Below, one piece after another: positions 7,590 to 15,997 of a stretch of DNA of 64,000 nt. The position numbers were made by a program, and so were the translations under genes. The DNA is from Maridesulfovibrio sp. (lineage in GTDB: Bacteria > Desulfobacterota > Desulfovibrionia > Desulfovibrionales > Desulfovibrionaceae), in the NCBI RefSeq assembly GCF_963678865.1, contig NZ_OY787459.1, positions 524,501 through 588,500 on the forward strand, written 5' to 3'. The notes beneath the pieces were generated by a model. It made no database searches. It saw only the letters and a program-made list of their open reading frames with translations, and had not been told where the DNA came from. Position 1 is the stretch's first letter. Each line of letters opens with the position of its first letter.

Positions 7590-9100
7590 AAGTGTTCCGG
7601 CACGGAGTTGGACGCGGGGCGAAGGTCGTTGAATATGTGACGGGTAAGAAGGACTCCAAGAGAAAGGAAAATCCACCTGAAGTACTGCGTGGAGATCCAG
7701 ACTTAACTTCAGACCTCATCGATACCACTACCCGCAAATGGCGATACACTTCCGGCGTTCTTTCATGGGCTCCGGAGGACAAGGTCACGCCTGAAGACGA
7801 AAGAAAGCTTATGGACAGCTTTGAATTATACGCTTTTGCAGGTCTTGAACCGGACCAATATTCAATCCTTTGGGTGCGCCACAGCCATGCTGGCCATCAT
7901 GAAATGCATTTTGTGATTCCGCGCACAGAACTACGAACAGACAAAGCTTTCAATCCCTGCCCGCCGGGATGGGAGAAACAATATAATCCGTGGTGTGAAC
8001 TTCACAACCGTCGTCACAACTGGGCACGCCCTGATGAAATGAAACGCGCAAGGTTGGTCAGTCCGGGAAGCTCGATACAGAGCTATAAATCCGGCAATGC
8101 CTCAGAGGTAAGGCGGACCGTAACTGAAGCGATAGTTCAAGGTGTGGAAGCCGGTCTTATTCATAACCGGCAAGACATCGTCAGGACTCTTGAGGAATTC
8201 GGGTTTGGTGTACCGCGCCAAAGCAAAGAATACATAACAATCGAACTACCAGAAAACGACAACAGCACTGTTTCCCAGAAACGGAAAAACCGCCGCATCA
8301 GGCTAAAAGGAGTACTTTATGCAAGATCATGGACAGCCGAGCAATTCAAACAACGCGCTGAGCTTAGCCGAGAAAATGAAGGAGCAGATGGAGGAGCAAG
8401 TGCAAAGCTCCAAGCTGATAATTCAAGAAGGATTGCAGAGCTTGAGAAAAGCGTTTCTAAAATCCGCCAAACACGAGCTGAGTACCATCGAAACCGCTAT
8501 AAAAACAGAGACCGCAGAACTCTCGAAAATTCAACAAACCTTAATCCGCGACATGCACCGATCCTTGAAGATCCCAGTCGCAGTATCATTAGCGGTGACA
8601 TTCGTGTGTTGTCTGGTCCTAGTGGGCGGGACTCTATTCTGGATAGATCTTCAGGGAACAACCCTAGCAGAGCTTTCCGAAAAGATAGAACACCAGAGGA
8701 CAATAGAGAAAAAGCTCGTAAGCTGGGGAGTAACGCCCCTTCTGGACAACAACCGCAGGTTCATAGTTCTGCCAGCCGGAACAAGCCTGAAGCAGAATTG
8801 GCAATCAGGAAACCGTCCCGCCATTTTACTCAAGGATTGAGCCATGAACGAATTACAGAAGAGCTTATCGGACGCGCTGAACCGAATCGCAAAGGAACAA
8901 GCTCGCCGTCTGGACGAACAAGATCAAAAGATAGCCGAACTGGAAAAGGAAATACAAGGTTGCCGGGACTTGCAGAGCGAATTGGAGCAAGTTTTGAACG
9001 AATTGGAAAAATTAGCTCAGCTCTAGTCCAGAAAATTATGACCCCCAGAAGCCGCAAAAAGACTTTAAAAGCTGGAATTAATAAACTATTGAGCAGGTAA
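7580..9100 (+). CDS. mobA: ColE1-type relaxase MobA
   Basis: This 506-residue relaxase would nick oriT and pilot the strand during conjugative mobilization. The N-terminal half is a relaxase domain. The His-rich motif is 'HSHAGHHEMHFVIPRTEL', followed by 'NRRHNWARPDEM', resembling the MbeA/HEN group of ColE1 plasmids. The C-terminal half is basic, Arg/Ser-rich and low in complexity. Part of this bias is forced by the two genes, mobB and mobD, that lie wholly inside it in the +1 frame. Length matches ColE1 MbeA (about 517). No conjugation apparatus genes are present, so transfer would need a helper. Confidence 0.9.
   Translation: MLMKVFRHGVGRGAKVVEYVTGKKDSKRKENPPEVLRGDPDLTSDLIDTTTRKWRYTSGVLSWAPEDKVTPEDERKLMDSFELYAFAGLEPDQYSILWVRHSHAGHHEMHFVIPRTELRTDKAFNPCPPGWEKQYNPWCELHNRRHNWARPDEMKRARLVSPGSSIQSYKSGNASEVRRTVTEAIVQGVEAGLIHNRQDIVRTLEEFGFGVPRQSKEYITIELPENDNSTVSQKRKNRRIRLKGVLYARSWTAEQFKQRAELSRENEGADGGASAKLQADNSRRIAELEKSVSKIRQTRAEYHRNRYKNRDRRTLENSTNLNPRHAPILEDPSRSIISGDIRVLSGPSGRDSILDRSSGNNPSRAFRKDRTPEDNREKARKLGSNAPSGQQPQVHSSASRNKPEAELAIRKPSRHFTQGLSHERITEELIGRAEPNRKGTSSPSGRTRSKDSRTGKGNTRLPGLAERIGASFERIGKISSALVQKIMTPRSRKKTLKAGINKLLSR
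8319..8840 (+). CDS. mobB: MbeB-like mobilization protein nested in mobA
   Basis: This 173-residue protein is encoded entirely inside mobA in the +1 frame. It has its own AAGGAG ribosome binding site before ATG 8319. The N-terminal half is a helical coiled-coil type region ('EKMKEQMEEQVQSSK'). One hydrophobic segment follows (about 90-113; 'PVAVSLAVTFVCCLVLVGGT'), then a C-terminal 'VSWGVTPLLDN' and 'RFIVLPAGTS' typical of MbeB/MobB. ColE1 mbeB is also about 172 residues and is nested in mbeA, so position, length and topology all agree. It probably anchors the relaxosome to the membrane. Confidence 0.85.
   Translation: MQDHGQPSNSNNALSLAEKMKEQMEEQVQSSKLIIQEGLQSLRKAFLKSAKHELSTIETAIKTETAELSKIQQTLIRDMHRSLKIPVAVSLAVTFVCCLVLVGGTLFWIDLQGTTLAELSEKIEHQRTIEKKLVSWGVTPLLDNNRRFIVLPAGTSLKQNWQSGNRPAILLKD
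8844..9026 (+). CDS. mobD: MbeD-like small coiled-coil protein nested in mobA
   Basis: This 60-residue, highly charged coiled coil ('KEQARRLDEQDQKIAELEKE') starts 3 bp after the mobB stop in the same frame. It is also wholly contained in mobA. ColE1 mbeD occupies exactly this place, and its product acts in mobilization and entry exclusion. A weak AAGGA lies upstream of the ATG. The coiled coil and position are seen; the function is inferred from ColE1. Confidence 0.7.
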   Translation: MNELQKSLSDALNRIAKEQARRLDEQDQKIAELEKEIQGCRDLQSELEQVLNELEKLAQL

Positions 9101-9112
9101 AGGAGTCAGTAA

Positions 9113-9856
9113 ATGAATCATTACGAAGGAAATATAGAAGATGCGCTCAGCAAACACGACATAGAAGCCGTATGGGAATGGCTGGAGCATGGCGGCAATC
9201 CGCGCCATATCACTGAATACGGAGATTCACTGCTCCATATCGCAGCGTTAAATGATAACACCGATGCCACAAAGCTGCTGCTTGATGTCGGCGTAGATCC
9301 TAATAACCGTAACGCCGAAGACCTCACCCCCATATGCTACGCGAGCAAGGCTGAAACAATCATCATGCTGCATGAATATGGCGCATCCTTGACCGTTGAA
9401 GATAGCAATTACGGCCCTCCCCTACACCGGGCGGCCTGCGGTCTGTCCGTGGAAGCAGTAACGACCATGGTCGCTCTTGGTGCTGATATTTATGCCAAAC
9501 CTTCAGACGGAGGATTACCGGCAATATATAACAGCTTTCTTTCGGATAACTGCAAAGCAATGTTGCTGGCGTTCATCTCAATGGGCTTCAGTGTTAACGG
9601 CCAAGAGGGACATCCCCTGCTTCATTATGCTTACGGAAGTGCTAGACTTGAAGCGGTCGAACTACTTCTAAAACTTGGTGCAGATCCAACTCTCAAAGAC
9701 GAGAATGGCAGGGACTTTGAAACCTTTAAGGAAATGGTGAAAGAGCGCCGAAAAGCAGCCAACAGTCAGTCCATAGAGGCAGAACAAGAAGTTAATCCTT
9801 TACTTGAAGAATTGGATAAGCAATTAAAGATAAATGAGCAGCTTAAACAGGAATAA
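9113..9856 (+). CDS. ankyrin-repeat protein
   Basis: This 247-residue protein is made almost wholly of ankyrin repeats. Units include 'YGDSLLHIAALNDNTDATKLL', then 'DLTPICYAS', 'YGPPLHRAAC', and 'GHPLLHYAYGSARLEAVELL'. A charged helical tail (about 205-247) follows. There is no signal peptide, so it is cytoplasmic and likely binds a protein partner. It follows mobA by 12 bp with an AAAGGAG ribosome binding site and is 8 bp before the ribbon-helix-helix gene, so the three are probably co-transcribed. The partner is unknown. Confidence 0.85.
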   Translation: MNHYEGNIEDALSKHDIEAVWEWLEHGGNPRHITEYGDSLLHIAALNDNTDATKLLLDVGVDPNNRNAEDLTPICYASKAETIIMLHEYGASLTVEDSNYGPPLHRAACGLSVEAVTTMVALGADIYAKPSDGGLPAIYNSFLSDNCKAMLLAFISMGFSVNGQEGHPLLHYAYGSARLEAVELLLKLGADPTLKDENGRDFETFKEMVKERRKAANSQSIEAEQEVNPLLEELDKQLKINEQLKQE

Positions 9857-9864
9857 AAGAATCT

Positions 9865-10116
9865 ATGCAGACGAAACAAATAAGTATTTCCGAAGAGATA
9901 GCAGATAGATTGGAGGATCTTGCCAGATACACCAATCGCAGTCAGGAAGAACTCATAACCTCTGCAATTGAAAGTTACATTGAAAATGAATTTGCAGAAA
10001 TTTCCCTCATCCACGAAAGCCTTGCCCAAGCCAACAACGGCGAATTCGCTACAGACTCAGAAGAACAGGACGCTTTCAGCAAATGTGGGATAACGTCAAA
10101 ATTAACTGAATTTTAA
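9865..10116 (+). CDS. ribbon-helix-helix (CopG-like) protein
   Basis: This 83-residue protein has an N-terminal 'KQISISEEIADRLEDLARYT' followed by 'NRSQEELITSAIESYIENE', the pattern of CopG/Arc-type ribbon-helix-helix DNA-binding proteins and many antitoxins. No RelE/ParE-type toxin follows; the next gene encodes a Fic protein 81 bp downstream. It could be an orphan antitoxin or a regulator for the element, or it could act with the Fic protein. No catalytic residues are expected. Confidence 0.8.
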   Translation: MQTKQISISEEIADRLEDLARYTNRSQEELITSAIESYIENEFAEISLIHESLAQANNGEFATDSEEQDAFSKCGITSKLTEF

Positions 10117-10197
10117 TACAGTTTTATTTCAATTTGCTCTCCGTTCAAAAAAAGCTACAATCAAGCATCGTTAACACATAAACACACGGCTCACATT

Positions 10198-11058
10198 ATG
10201 TCCCAGAATAAACAAGATATACCTTCAAGCTACATACTTCCTGATTCCGCAGAGCTCACCACCAGCCTTGCCGAAAATGACAGGTTGCAAAAGATTATTG
10301 ATAAAAAACGCCCGTTGGAAGGTGACCTTTGGGACGTGATCCAGTTTAAGCTGAAAGTAGACTGGACTTACAACTCAAACGCTATTGAAGGCAGCACCTT
10401 GAGCCCAAGCGAAACGCTGTTCTTTCTGCGTGAAGGGCTTACCGTGAAGGGCAAGCCGCTCAAGGATTTTCTGGACGCCAGAAACCATTCTGAAGCTGTT
10501 GATTTACTTCAGGATACCATCAAGGATGAAAGACCGCTTTCTGTTGGATTCATGAAAGAAATAAACGCCTTGATTCTCAATGGAGTCAGTTACACAGCAG
10601 CCCAGACACCCGATGGGCAGAGCACCAAAAAGAAAGCTCATGCCGGGGAATATAAAAAGCATCCGAACCATGTGTTAACACCAAGCGGCGAGATCCATAC
10701 CTACGTTGAGCCTGAACAAGTGGCCGCTGAAATGGATTATCTTTTTGAATGGATTGGTGAGCAGGAACAAAAGCAAACACATCCGCTGATTACGGCCTCT
10801 ATAGCGCATTACAATTTCGTGCGCATCCACCCTTTCGATGACGGTAATGGTCGCGGGGCAAGGCTTCTGATGAACCTAATCCTTATGAAAAACGGGTATC
10901 TCCCTGCCGTCATTAACAATGAAAACCGTCAGGATTATATTGAAAGCCTGCATCAGGCAGATAAAGGTGAGCTGGCCCCTTTCTGCGTGTTTGTTTCTCA
11001 GTCCCTGCGGGAAACTCAAGAATCGGTTGTGAAGATTCTGGAAGGTAATGGGAAATAA
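10198..11058 (+). CDS. Fic-domain protein
   Basis: This 286-residue Fic protein likely transfers AMP (or another NMP) from a nucleotide to hydroxyl groups on a target. The active-site loop 'HPFDDGNGRGARLL' matches HxFx[DE]GNGRxxR completely. An N-terminal inhibitory-helix motif is visible ('NSNAIEGS', around residue 60), placing it among class II, self-inhibited Fic proteins. There is no C-terminal winged helix, unlike the second Fic at 15998. It is cytoplasmic. It ends 19 bp before the convergent DUF2075 gene. Whether it works as a toxin, with the ribbon-helix-helix protein as partner, is open. Confidence 0.9.
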   Translation: MSQNKQDIPSSYILPDSAELTTSLAENDRLQKIIDKKRPLEGDLWDVIQFKLKVDWTYNSNAIEGSTLSPSETLFFLREGLTVKGKPLKDFLDARNHSEAVDLLQDTIKDERPLSVGFMKEINALILNGVSYTAAQTPDGQSTKKKAHAGEYKKHPNHVLTPSGEIHTYVEPEQVAAEMDYLFEWIGEQEQKQTHPLITASIAHYNFVRIHPFDDGNGRGARLLMNLILMKNGYLPAVINNENRQDYIESLHQADKGELAPFCVFVSQSLRETQESVVKILEGNGK

Positions 11059-11077
11059 TCTCTATTGTTGCTGATAG

Positions 11078-13045
11078 TTAGACATTAGATACGCCACACT
11101 CTAGAAGGAAATTGTACATAGGGTCGTAAAACTCAGGAAGTCTGGTTTCATCTTCAGTGCTACCCTCAGGAATAAAAATGACCATTCCTTGCCGTGCTCT
11201 GGTCAACAACACCCTATACGCATTAAGAAGATATCGCCTACGTATTTCATCATTTACATTTTGCCACTTGGTTCCTCGGAAATTTTTAAACTCCCAAGCC
11301 CCGTTTTTAATTCTTAAACTCGAATCCCAAGCAACACAGGTCCAATCTAACTCAAGACCTTGGATATCAAATTCAGTTGCTGCATCTTCTAAGAATGCCG
11401 CTGATCGCACATCATTTTTATTATTTAAAAACCATGTCTTAGGATCGATTTGCGATTTAACATGAATACCGTAAGGCTTTAATCTATATGCTCCTGAGTA
11501 AGCAGTTATTCCAAGTCCTTCACTGCCACGCGCTTTTGATTTAAGCCAATTTTTTGCTTCCTCAAGATTACGAGTAACTTTAAGTGGATATACTTCCCTT
11601 AATTCTTCATTCAACTCTGCAGCGGTCTCCAGATCTAGATCCAATATAGCCTTTACAAATCCAGAAAGTCGTTCAGACCTAAAAGATCTAACTGAAACAG
11701 ATAAGTGTAAATCTTTTTTGATCTTAAGTTGTTCAGTTGAAAGTGCCGAATAGATATTGTTTCCATTTGTATATTCAATCTCAGTAAGCTGGTCAGAAGC
11801 ATATACATCCCAATGTGGATATGAATCATGTATTGCAGTAAACCACTCAGGTAGTCCCGCCTCACCTGTGTTTATCTCCTGGCCTCCGCCTATCAGACAA
11901 ATGATCGTCGCCCAATCCTCATGTCTATCGAGAACGCTTATTAAAAATTCAGGCTCAGACATTGAGAAATCACGCATATTTCTTTTTTTAGACATGAAAG
12001 AACTCGCCTGCTCTTTAGTCCATGCTCTTTGAGCTTCATCAAAAACAGCCACTCGTTCGATTGGAGCTAAATCACTCTGCAAATTATCATCTCGAAAGTG
12101 GTGTATATTTTGGATGAATGCTTTAGCTTTTCGACGGGCTTTATCCTTGGTTATCTTTACGCCTGAACATGATGCGACTTCATTTCTTGCAAGAGCTTCC
12201 TGCAAAACATCAACTAAAGGTCCATTACCGGATAGAAATACGGCATGCTCACCTTCGTCAACATTATGCCGTTCATTTGCAATGTTAAGTCCGGCGAGAG
12301 TCTTACCTGCACCAGGAACACCTGTAATGAAGCAAATAGATTTCCGCTTTTGAAGTTTAGAGTGCTCAATAATATCTGAAATTGTATTTGAGGTAGCGGC
12401 GAGATTAATAGCACCAGAGTCTGATCTAGAAATTTCCTTTACGCTATGCCCTGTATAAAGAGCTTGAGCAGCTTCGATAATTGTAGGAGTAGGCCTATAT
12501 ACCGAATCTAACCATGCTTCAGAGTCTATTTGACCTATACATTCAACTTTTTTTGATATTTCAGATAAATATTCAGCAATGTTGTTCTTGTTCGCCATAA
12601 TGGGCTGATAAATAGCATCTGGATATTCTTTGAGAATAAACTGTTCTCGAGGCGCTTCTGTTGAAACAACGACCGGAACAATCACGCAATTATGGCTTTG
12701 CTCGTGAAAATTTTTCAAATCAACTGAATAGTCTAGTACCTGCTCTATTGCCGACTTCGTATACTTCTTATCGCCAACCTTGAATTCCAGCGCAAAAACG
12801 ATCCCCTTATAGATAATGACTACATCTATACGTTTTCCCATTCTGGGAATTGCATATTCAAAAGCTATGTAAGCCCCAGAAAAATCTTTTAACTCACGTT
12901 GAAGTATCTCTATCTGAGCCACCCAGGCATTTTTTTGTAAATCTTCTAATGAAAATGTATGGTTCTGAGTTAAATCACCAAGAATTGAAGACGGGGAATC
13001 AAGAAGGAATTTATCAACTGGCGAAGAATAATAGGCTCTTTTCAC
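11078..13045 (-). CDS. DUF2075 nuclease-helicase, candidate defence gene
   Basis: This 655-residue protein has two recognisable parts. Residues about 60-130 have the core of a PD-(D/E)xK nuclease-like domain: 'RIDVVIIYKGIVFALEFKVG', with Asp and the ExK pair. From about 240 a DUF2075 (Schlafen group 3-like) ATPase/helicase domain follows, with Walker A 'GVPGAGKT' and Walker B-like 'AVFDEAQRAW'. A late 'NAYRVLLTRARQGMVIFIP' is the usual motif VI of superfamily 1 helicases. I chose the GTG start at 13045 because AGGAG lies upstream. Such stand-alone nuclease-helicases often sit in defence islands. An anti-phage role is inferred from this and from Kiwa nearby. Confidence 0.8.
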   Translation of the reverse strand: MKRAYYSSPVDKFLLDSPSSILGDLTQNHTFSLEDLQKNAWVAQIEILQRELKDFSGAYIAFEYAIPRMGKRIDVVIIYKGIVFALEFKVGDKKYTKSAIEQVLDYSVDLKNFHEQSHNCVIVPVVVSTEAPREQFILKEYPDAIYQPIMANKNNIAEYLSEISKKVECIGQIDSEAWLDSVYRPTPTIIEAAQALYTGHSVKEISRSDSGAINLAATSNTISDIIEHSKLQKRKSICFITGVPGAGKTLAGLNIANERHNVDEGEHAVFLSGNGPLVDVLQEALARNEVASCSGVKITKDKARRKAKAFIQNIHHFRDDNLQSDLAPIERVAVFDEAQRAWTKEQASSFMSKKRNMRDFSMSEPEFLISVLDRHEDWATIICLIGGGQEINTGEAGLPEWFTAIHDSYPHWDVYASDQLTEIEYTNGNNIYSALSTEQLKIKKDLHLSVSVRSFRSERLSGFVKAILDLDLETAAELNEELREVYPLKVTRNLEEAKNWLKSKARGSEGLGITAYSGAYRLKPYGIHVKSQIDPKTWFLNNKNDVRSAAFLEDAATEFDIQGLELDWTCVAWDSSLRIKNGAWEFKNFRGTKWQNVNDEIRRRYLLNAYRVLLTRARQGMVIFIPEGSTEDETRLPEFYDPMYNFLLECGVSNV

Positions 13046-13367
13046 AAAATGCTCCTAAACAGTTATTATCGACCTCGAGTTAACTAATAGAGTTATGTTT
13101 TGCAAGATCCAACCTAAAAACTGATGCAGAAAAACAAGCCCATTATTACAAAATAAAGCATGGTTGCGCTGACTACACACCCCTAACACACTAGCTTTAT
13201 AGTGTTATTTAATATCGCGCGCAAAACTTGGCAAACGTATACGATTTTCCTATAATGCCGCCTAGATTTAGTCTAGATATTATTACATCACACTGAGTGT
13301 GTTGCCAATAAACATGTTTTCGTTCCCGGTACCCCCGGTAGACATAACGAAAAAGGAGGTGATTCGT
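13046..13367. other. intergenic region with short palindromes
   Basis: This 322-bp gene-free stretch separates the divergent DUF2075 and DUF2188 genes and must hold both promoters. It contains an exact palindrome, CACACT-G-AGTGTG (13289-13301), that could be an operator. No other gene or RNA is apparent. Confidence 0.4.
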
Positions 13368-13595
13368 ATGGCCCGCGATACACACCGCGTAATGCCGCAC
13401 CCTGACGGCGGATGGCAAATTAGGCGCGATGGCGACAGCAGAGCATCTCATAGAACAGATACTCAGACTGAAGGAATTGACATCGCCAGAGGAATTAGCC
13501 GTAATCAAGGAACAGAGCTCCAGATCCACCGTCCCAACGGACAAATCAGAGAGTCTGACAGCCACGGCAATGATCCATATCCTCCCAAGGGGTAA
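13368..13595 (+). CDS. DUF2188-family small protein
   Basis: This 75-residue protein has the DUF2188 pattern 'HRVMPHPDGGWQIRRDGDSR', a T-x-T-x-A-I-like helix, 'NQGTELQIHRPNGQIRESDS' and 'GNDPYPP'. The start at 13368 has a near-perfect AAAGGAGGTGAT ribosome binding site 5 bases upstream, suggesting high expression. DUF2188 proteins are widespread on mobile elements and next to restriction or defence genes, with no proven activity. An overlapping frame at 13429-13626 is treated as a shadow. Confidence 0.85.
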   Translation: MARDTHRVMPHPDGGWQIRRDGDSRASHRTDTQTEGIDIARGISRNQGTELQIHRPNGQIRESDSHGNDPYPPKG

Positions 13596-13798
13596 CTGGC
13601 TAACTGAAGGAAACGAAGATGATTGAAGACTTCAAAGAAAAAGCGGCTGAGTGCGCCAACACCCAACCGCCCTTGAGGTCGGCCTGCTCAAACCAAAGTC
13701 GTTGCAGGTAATAGAGGGACCTCCGCCACTTGATAAGTTAGATTTACATGAAGGTTCCTTTTAATTCAAGACGGCTTTGAAGCCTCGTGGAGGCAATA

Positions 13799-14116
13799 TT
13801 GTCCATTAGTATTGGTGGTTTTACCGCCACAGGTCCGTATACTAACACTGAGGATCTTCAAGACAGATCGGGAGTATATATTCTCCTGACTAAAAAGAAC
13901 ATTGTTAATAACAAATGGAAAGTTGTTGATATTGGAGAGTCCAGAGAAATTCGCAGCCGAGTACAAGATCATGATCGTGAAGAATGCTGGGGATGGGAAT
14001 CCGAAGGTGTCTTGGATTATGCTGTTATCTATACGTCAGGCAAACAAAAAGCTGGACGTATGGAAGTTGAGCATGAGCTAAGAGCTCAATACTCCCCTCC
14101 CTGCGGAGGGAGATGA
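13799..14116 (+). CDS. GIY-YIG-like nuclease-fold protein
   Basis: This protein of about 105 residues has a core resembling the GIY-YIG fold: 'SGVYILLTKKN' (GIY position), 'KVVDIGESREIRSRVQDHDR' (YIG-like strand and Arg helix), and a terminal 'EVEHELRAQYSPPCG' with the conserved Glu. The canonical tyrosines are substituted, so activity is uncertain. I prefer the TTG at 13799 because GGAGG (13789-13793) lies 5 bases upstream; GTG 13787 is the alternative. It sits 58 bp before kwaA, in the same direction, and may be part of that defence transcript. Confidence 0.6.
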   Translation: MSISIGGFTATGPYTNTEDLQDRSGVYILLTKKNIVNNKWKVVDIGESREIRSRVQDHDREECWGWESEGVLDYAVIYTSGKQKAGRMEVEHELRAQYSPPCGGR

Positions 14117-14174
14117 ACATACGGTCGGAGGGAAGCTTCCAACTGTTTTATAACACTAAACTAAGGAAATTAAT

Positions 14175-14828
14175 GTGAATAAAAATTGGAAAATATGGGC
14201 TGCAATGATGGTGTTTACAAGTTCTTACTTTCCTCTTTCCTTAGTTTTGTTAATTCAGGATATCAACTCTCAAGCTGTACGTTCAATCACTATTGATAAA
14301 ATTCAAGAACTATTGCCAGCTCTTTTTAAATCTCCAATTGGAACAATAAAGCAAATGTTAGTTGGGCTGACAAACTTGCTCCACAACCCAGAGATTTCAT
14401 TGCCTATATCCCTCATCTGTTTTGTCAGTATCTTTATCCTACGAGCAGCAATGAAAAGCTTATCAGGAGGACAAAACATCAAGGTAATTAAATCCCTGAA
14501 AAACCCATCAGATCTAATGAACTATACTGTTCCATACATGGTTGCCTTCATTGGTGTGGACTTAGGAGATGGACCTAAAGTAGCTGGTTTTCTATGTTTT
14601 ATGATCTTTATGTTCATCCTGACATACAAATCTAAACAATTGTTCATGAATCCAATATTAGCAGTTCTTGGGTACAGTCTTTACGATGTCGATTATGAAA
14701 TAAACTCGTGTATTAGATCTGCTAGAATTCTAGCAAAAGACGACCTAATTCCAGACACGAGATATAGGTTGCTTAAAATTGCATCATTACCAATTATAAC
14801 TATAAGAATTCCACAAAAGGAGGACTAA
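14175..14828 (+). CDS. kwaA: Kiwa anti-phage system membrane protein KwaA
   Basis: This 217-residue protein has about four hydrophobic segments ('AAMMVFTSSYFPLSLVLLIQ', 'ISLPISLICFVSIFILRAA', and two between 110 and 160). Size, topology and the immediately following DUF4868 gene match KwaA, the membrane sensor of the two-gene Kiwa phage-defence system. It starts with GTG after AAGGAAA. The kwaB ribosome binding site lies within its last codons. The family call rests on topology plus partner, as the sequence of KwaA is poorly conserved. Confidence 0.8.
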   Translation: MNKNWKIWAAMMVFTSSYFPLSLVLLIQDINSQAVRSITIDKIQELLPALFKSPIGTIKQMLVGLTNLLHNPEISLPISLICFVSIFILRAAMKSLSGGQNIKVIKSLKNPSDLMNYTVPYMVAFIGVDLGDGPKVAGFLCFMIFMFILTYKSKQLFMNPILAVLGYSLYDVDYEINSCIRSARILAKDDLIPDTRYRLLKIASLPIITIRIPQKED

Positions 14829-14830
14829 AT

Positions 14831-15769
14831 TTGATAACTCTTGCAGATCTTCAAGGCTTCCCCTTTAACAATGCTACTGCTTCATTGTGGATTGTGAAAA
14901 AACGTATTCAACAAAAACAAGCTAAATATACCGCTCGCTGGGTTGAAATAGCAGGCGAAGAAGAAAATAATAATGACCTTGAAAGCCAATTGGTTTCTAC
15001 AGTAAACAATGTCGTCACTATTCAAAAAGATGATCTTGACTATGATTTTGTGGCAACTCCTGACGAGTTTTGCTTACTAAAAGTAGACGCGCAAAACACA
15101 AATATGCCTTTGATACTAGATAAAATGAATATTCCAGGAGATGAATGTCAAGTAACTTCAGAAAAAGAACTGCTCAATGCCGCCGGATATGTAATCCATA
15201 TTCAAGCTGGCGATGAATCCCTATATGCATTTAAAAAAACATCCTCGTCTTGGACAACAAAAAAAGTGAAAGCTTCTTATGGTGCGTTCTTTAGAAATGG
15301 ATGCATGATAGGCATTTCACAAGAGTCTGTCTTTCAAATATACAAGTCCGTGGACTTTATTTGCTACAAAGACACAGTCTTCATCTCAGATAAACGAAGC
15401 TTTGAATCAGCAATGAATTATAAAGAAAGTATGATTGAGCGTAGAGATGAAGCCGTTACAGATCTCGAAGCATCTGGAATATTTAGTTCCGTTGATTCCA
15501 TTAGCGAATTTATCGGCGAAGACATGCGTTACTTACGGTCAATCTCATCTATTATGGACAAAGGATTTTATAAAAACAATGAATTCATGACTAGATTGAA
15601 AAACAAAAACCAAGAGCGAAATTGGGGAATTGAATTCGATGAATATGGGAAAATAATACCAAACACAGACAGAATGCCCGACCTCTTTAAAATTCTGAAT
15701 GACTTTAGATTATTCTCAGAGTTAAGCCATAATATCTATGATGTTCCATCAACTCAATCTGTAGCTTAA
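14831..15769 (+). CDS. kwaB: Kiwa anti-phage effector KwaB (DUF4868)
   Basis: This 312-residue protein matches the size (about 315) and layout of KwaB. It shows a mixed N-terminal domain and the DUF4868 section 'DTVFISDKRSFESAMNYKES'. KwaB is a DNA-binding effector that works with membrane-bound KwaA to stop phage replication. The start is TTG with GGAGGAC 5-6 bases upstream, overlapping the kwaA end, so the pair is translationally coupled. No disruption is visible. It is followed by a GGGCGATC hairpin. Confidence 0.85.
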   Translation: MITLADLQGFPFNNATASLWIVKKRIQQKQAKYTARWVEIAGEEENNNDLESQLVSTVNNVVTIQKDDLDYDFVATPDEFCLLKVDAQNTNMPLILDKMNIPGDECQVTSEKELLNAAGYVIHIQAGDESLYAFKKTSSSWTTKKVKASYGAFFRNGCMIGISQESVFQIYKSVDFICYKDTVFISDKRSFESAMNYKESMIERRDEAVTDLEASGIFSSVDSISEFIGEDMRYLRSISSIMDKGFYKNNEFMTRLKNKNQERNWGIEFDEYGKIIPNTDRMPDLFKILNDFRLFSELSHNIYDVPSTQSVA

Positions 15770-15841
15770 CGACTTATACGACACATAAACTCCATCTCTA
15801 TTCAGGGACAGAGCCTGAATTCACTGATGAAAATATCAAAC

Positions 15842-15862
15842 GGGCGATCCGCAAGATCGCCC
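15842..15862. terminator. hairpin between convergent kwaB and fic
   Basis: GGGCGATC-CGCAA-GATCGCCC is a perfect 8-bp stem between two convergent genes. No T-run follows on either strand, so termination strength is uncertain. Confidence 0.45.
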
Positions 15863-15997
15863 AACTCCCTTTGACTGCCAGATCACTTTCAGTGACTGAC
15901 TTGCGTTCGAACACCTATACCTCGAAAACCATAAGGACAGATATCCTAACAACGCGACACCACACTCGCGCACTCTAACATTCTAAAATATAGGTAA

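Noticed and set aside
13429..13626. Plus-strand frame of 65 codons overlapping DUF2188
   Set aside because: The DUF2188 frame has a strong ribosome binding site and a recognised domain; this frame has neither.
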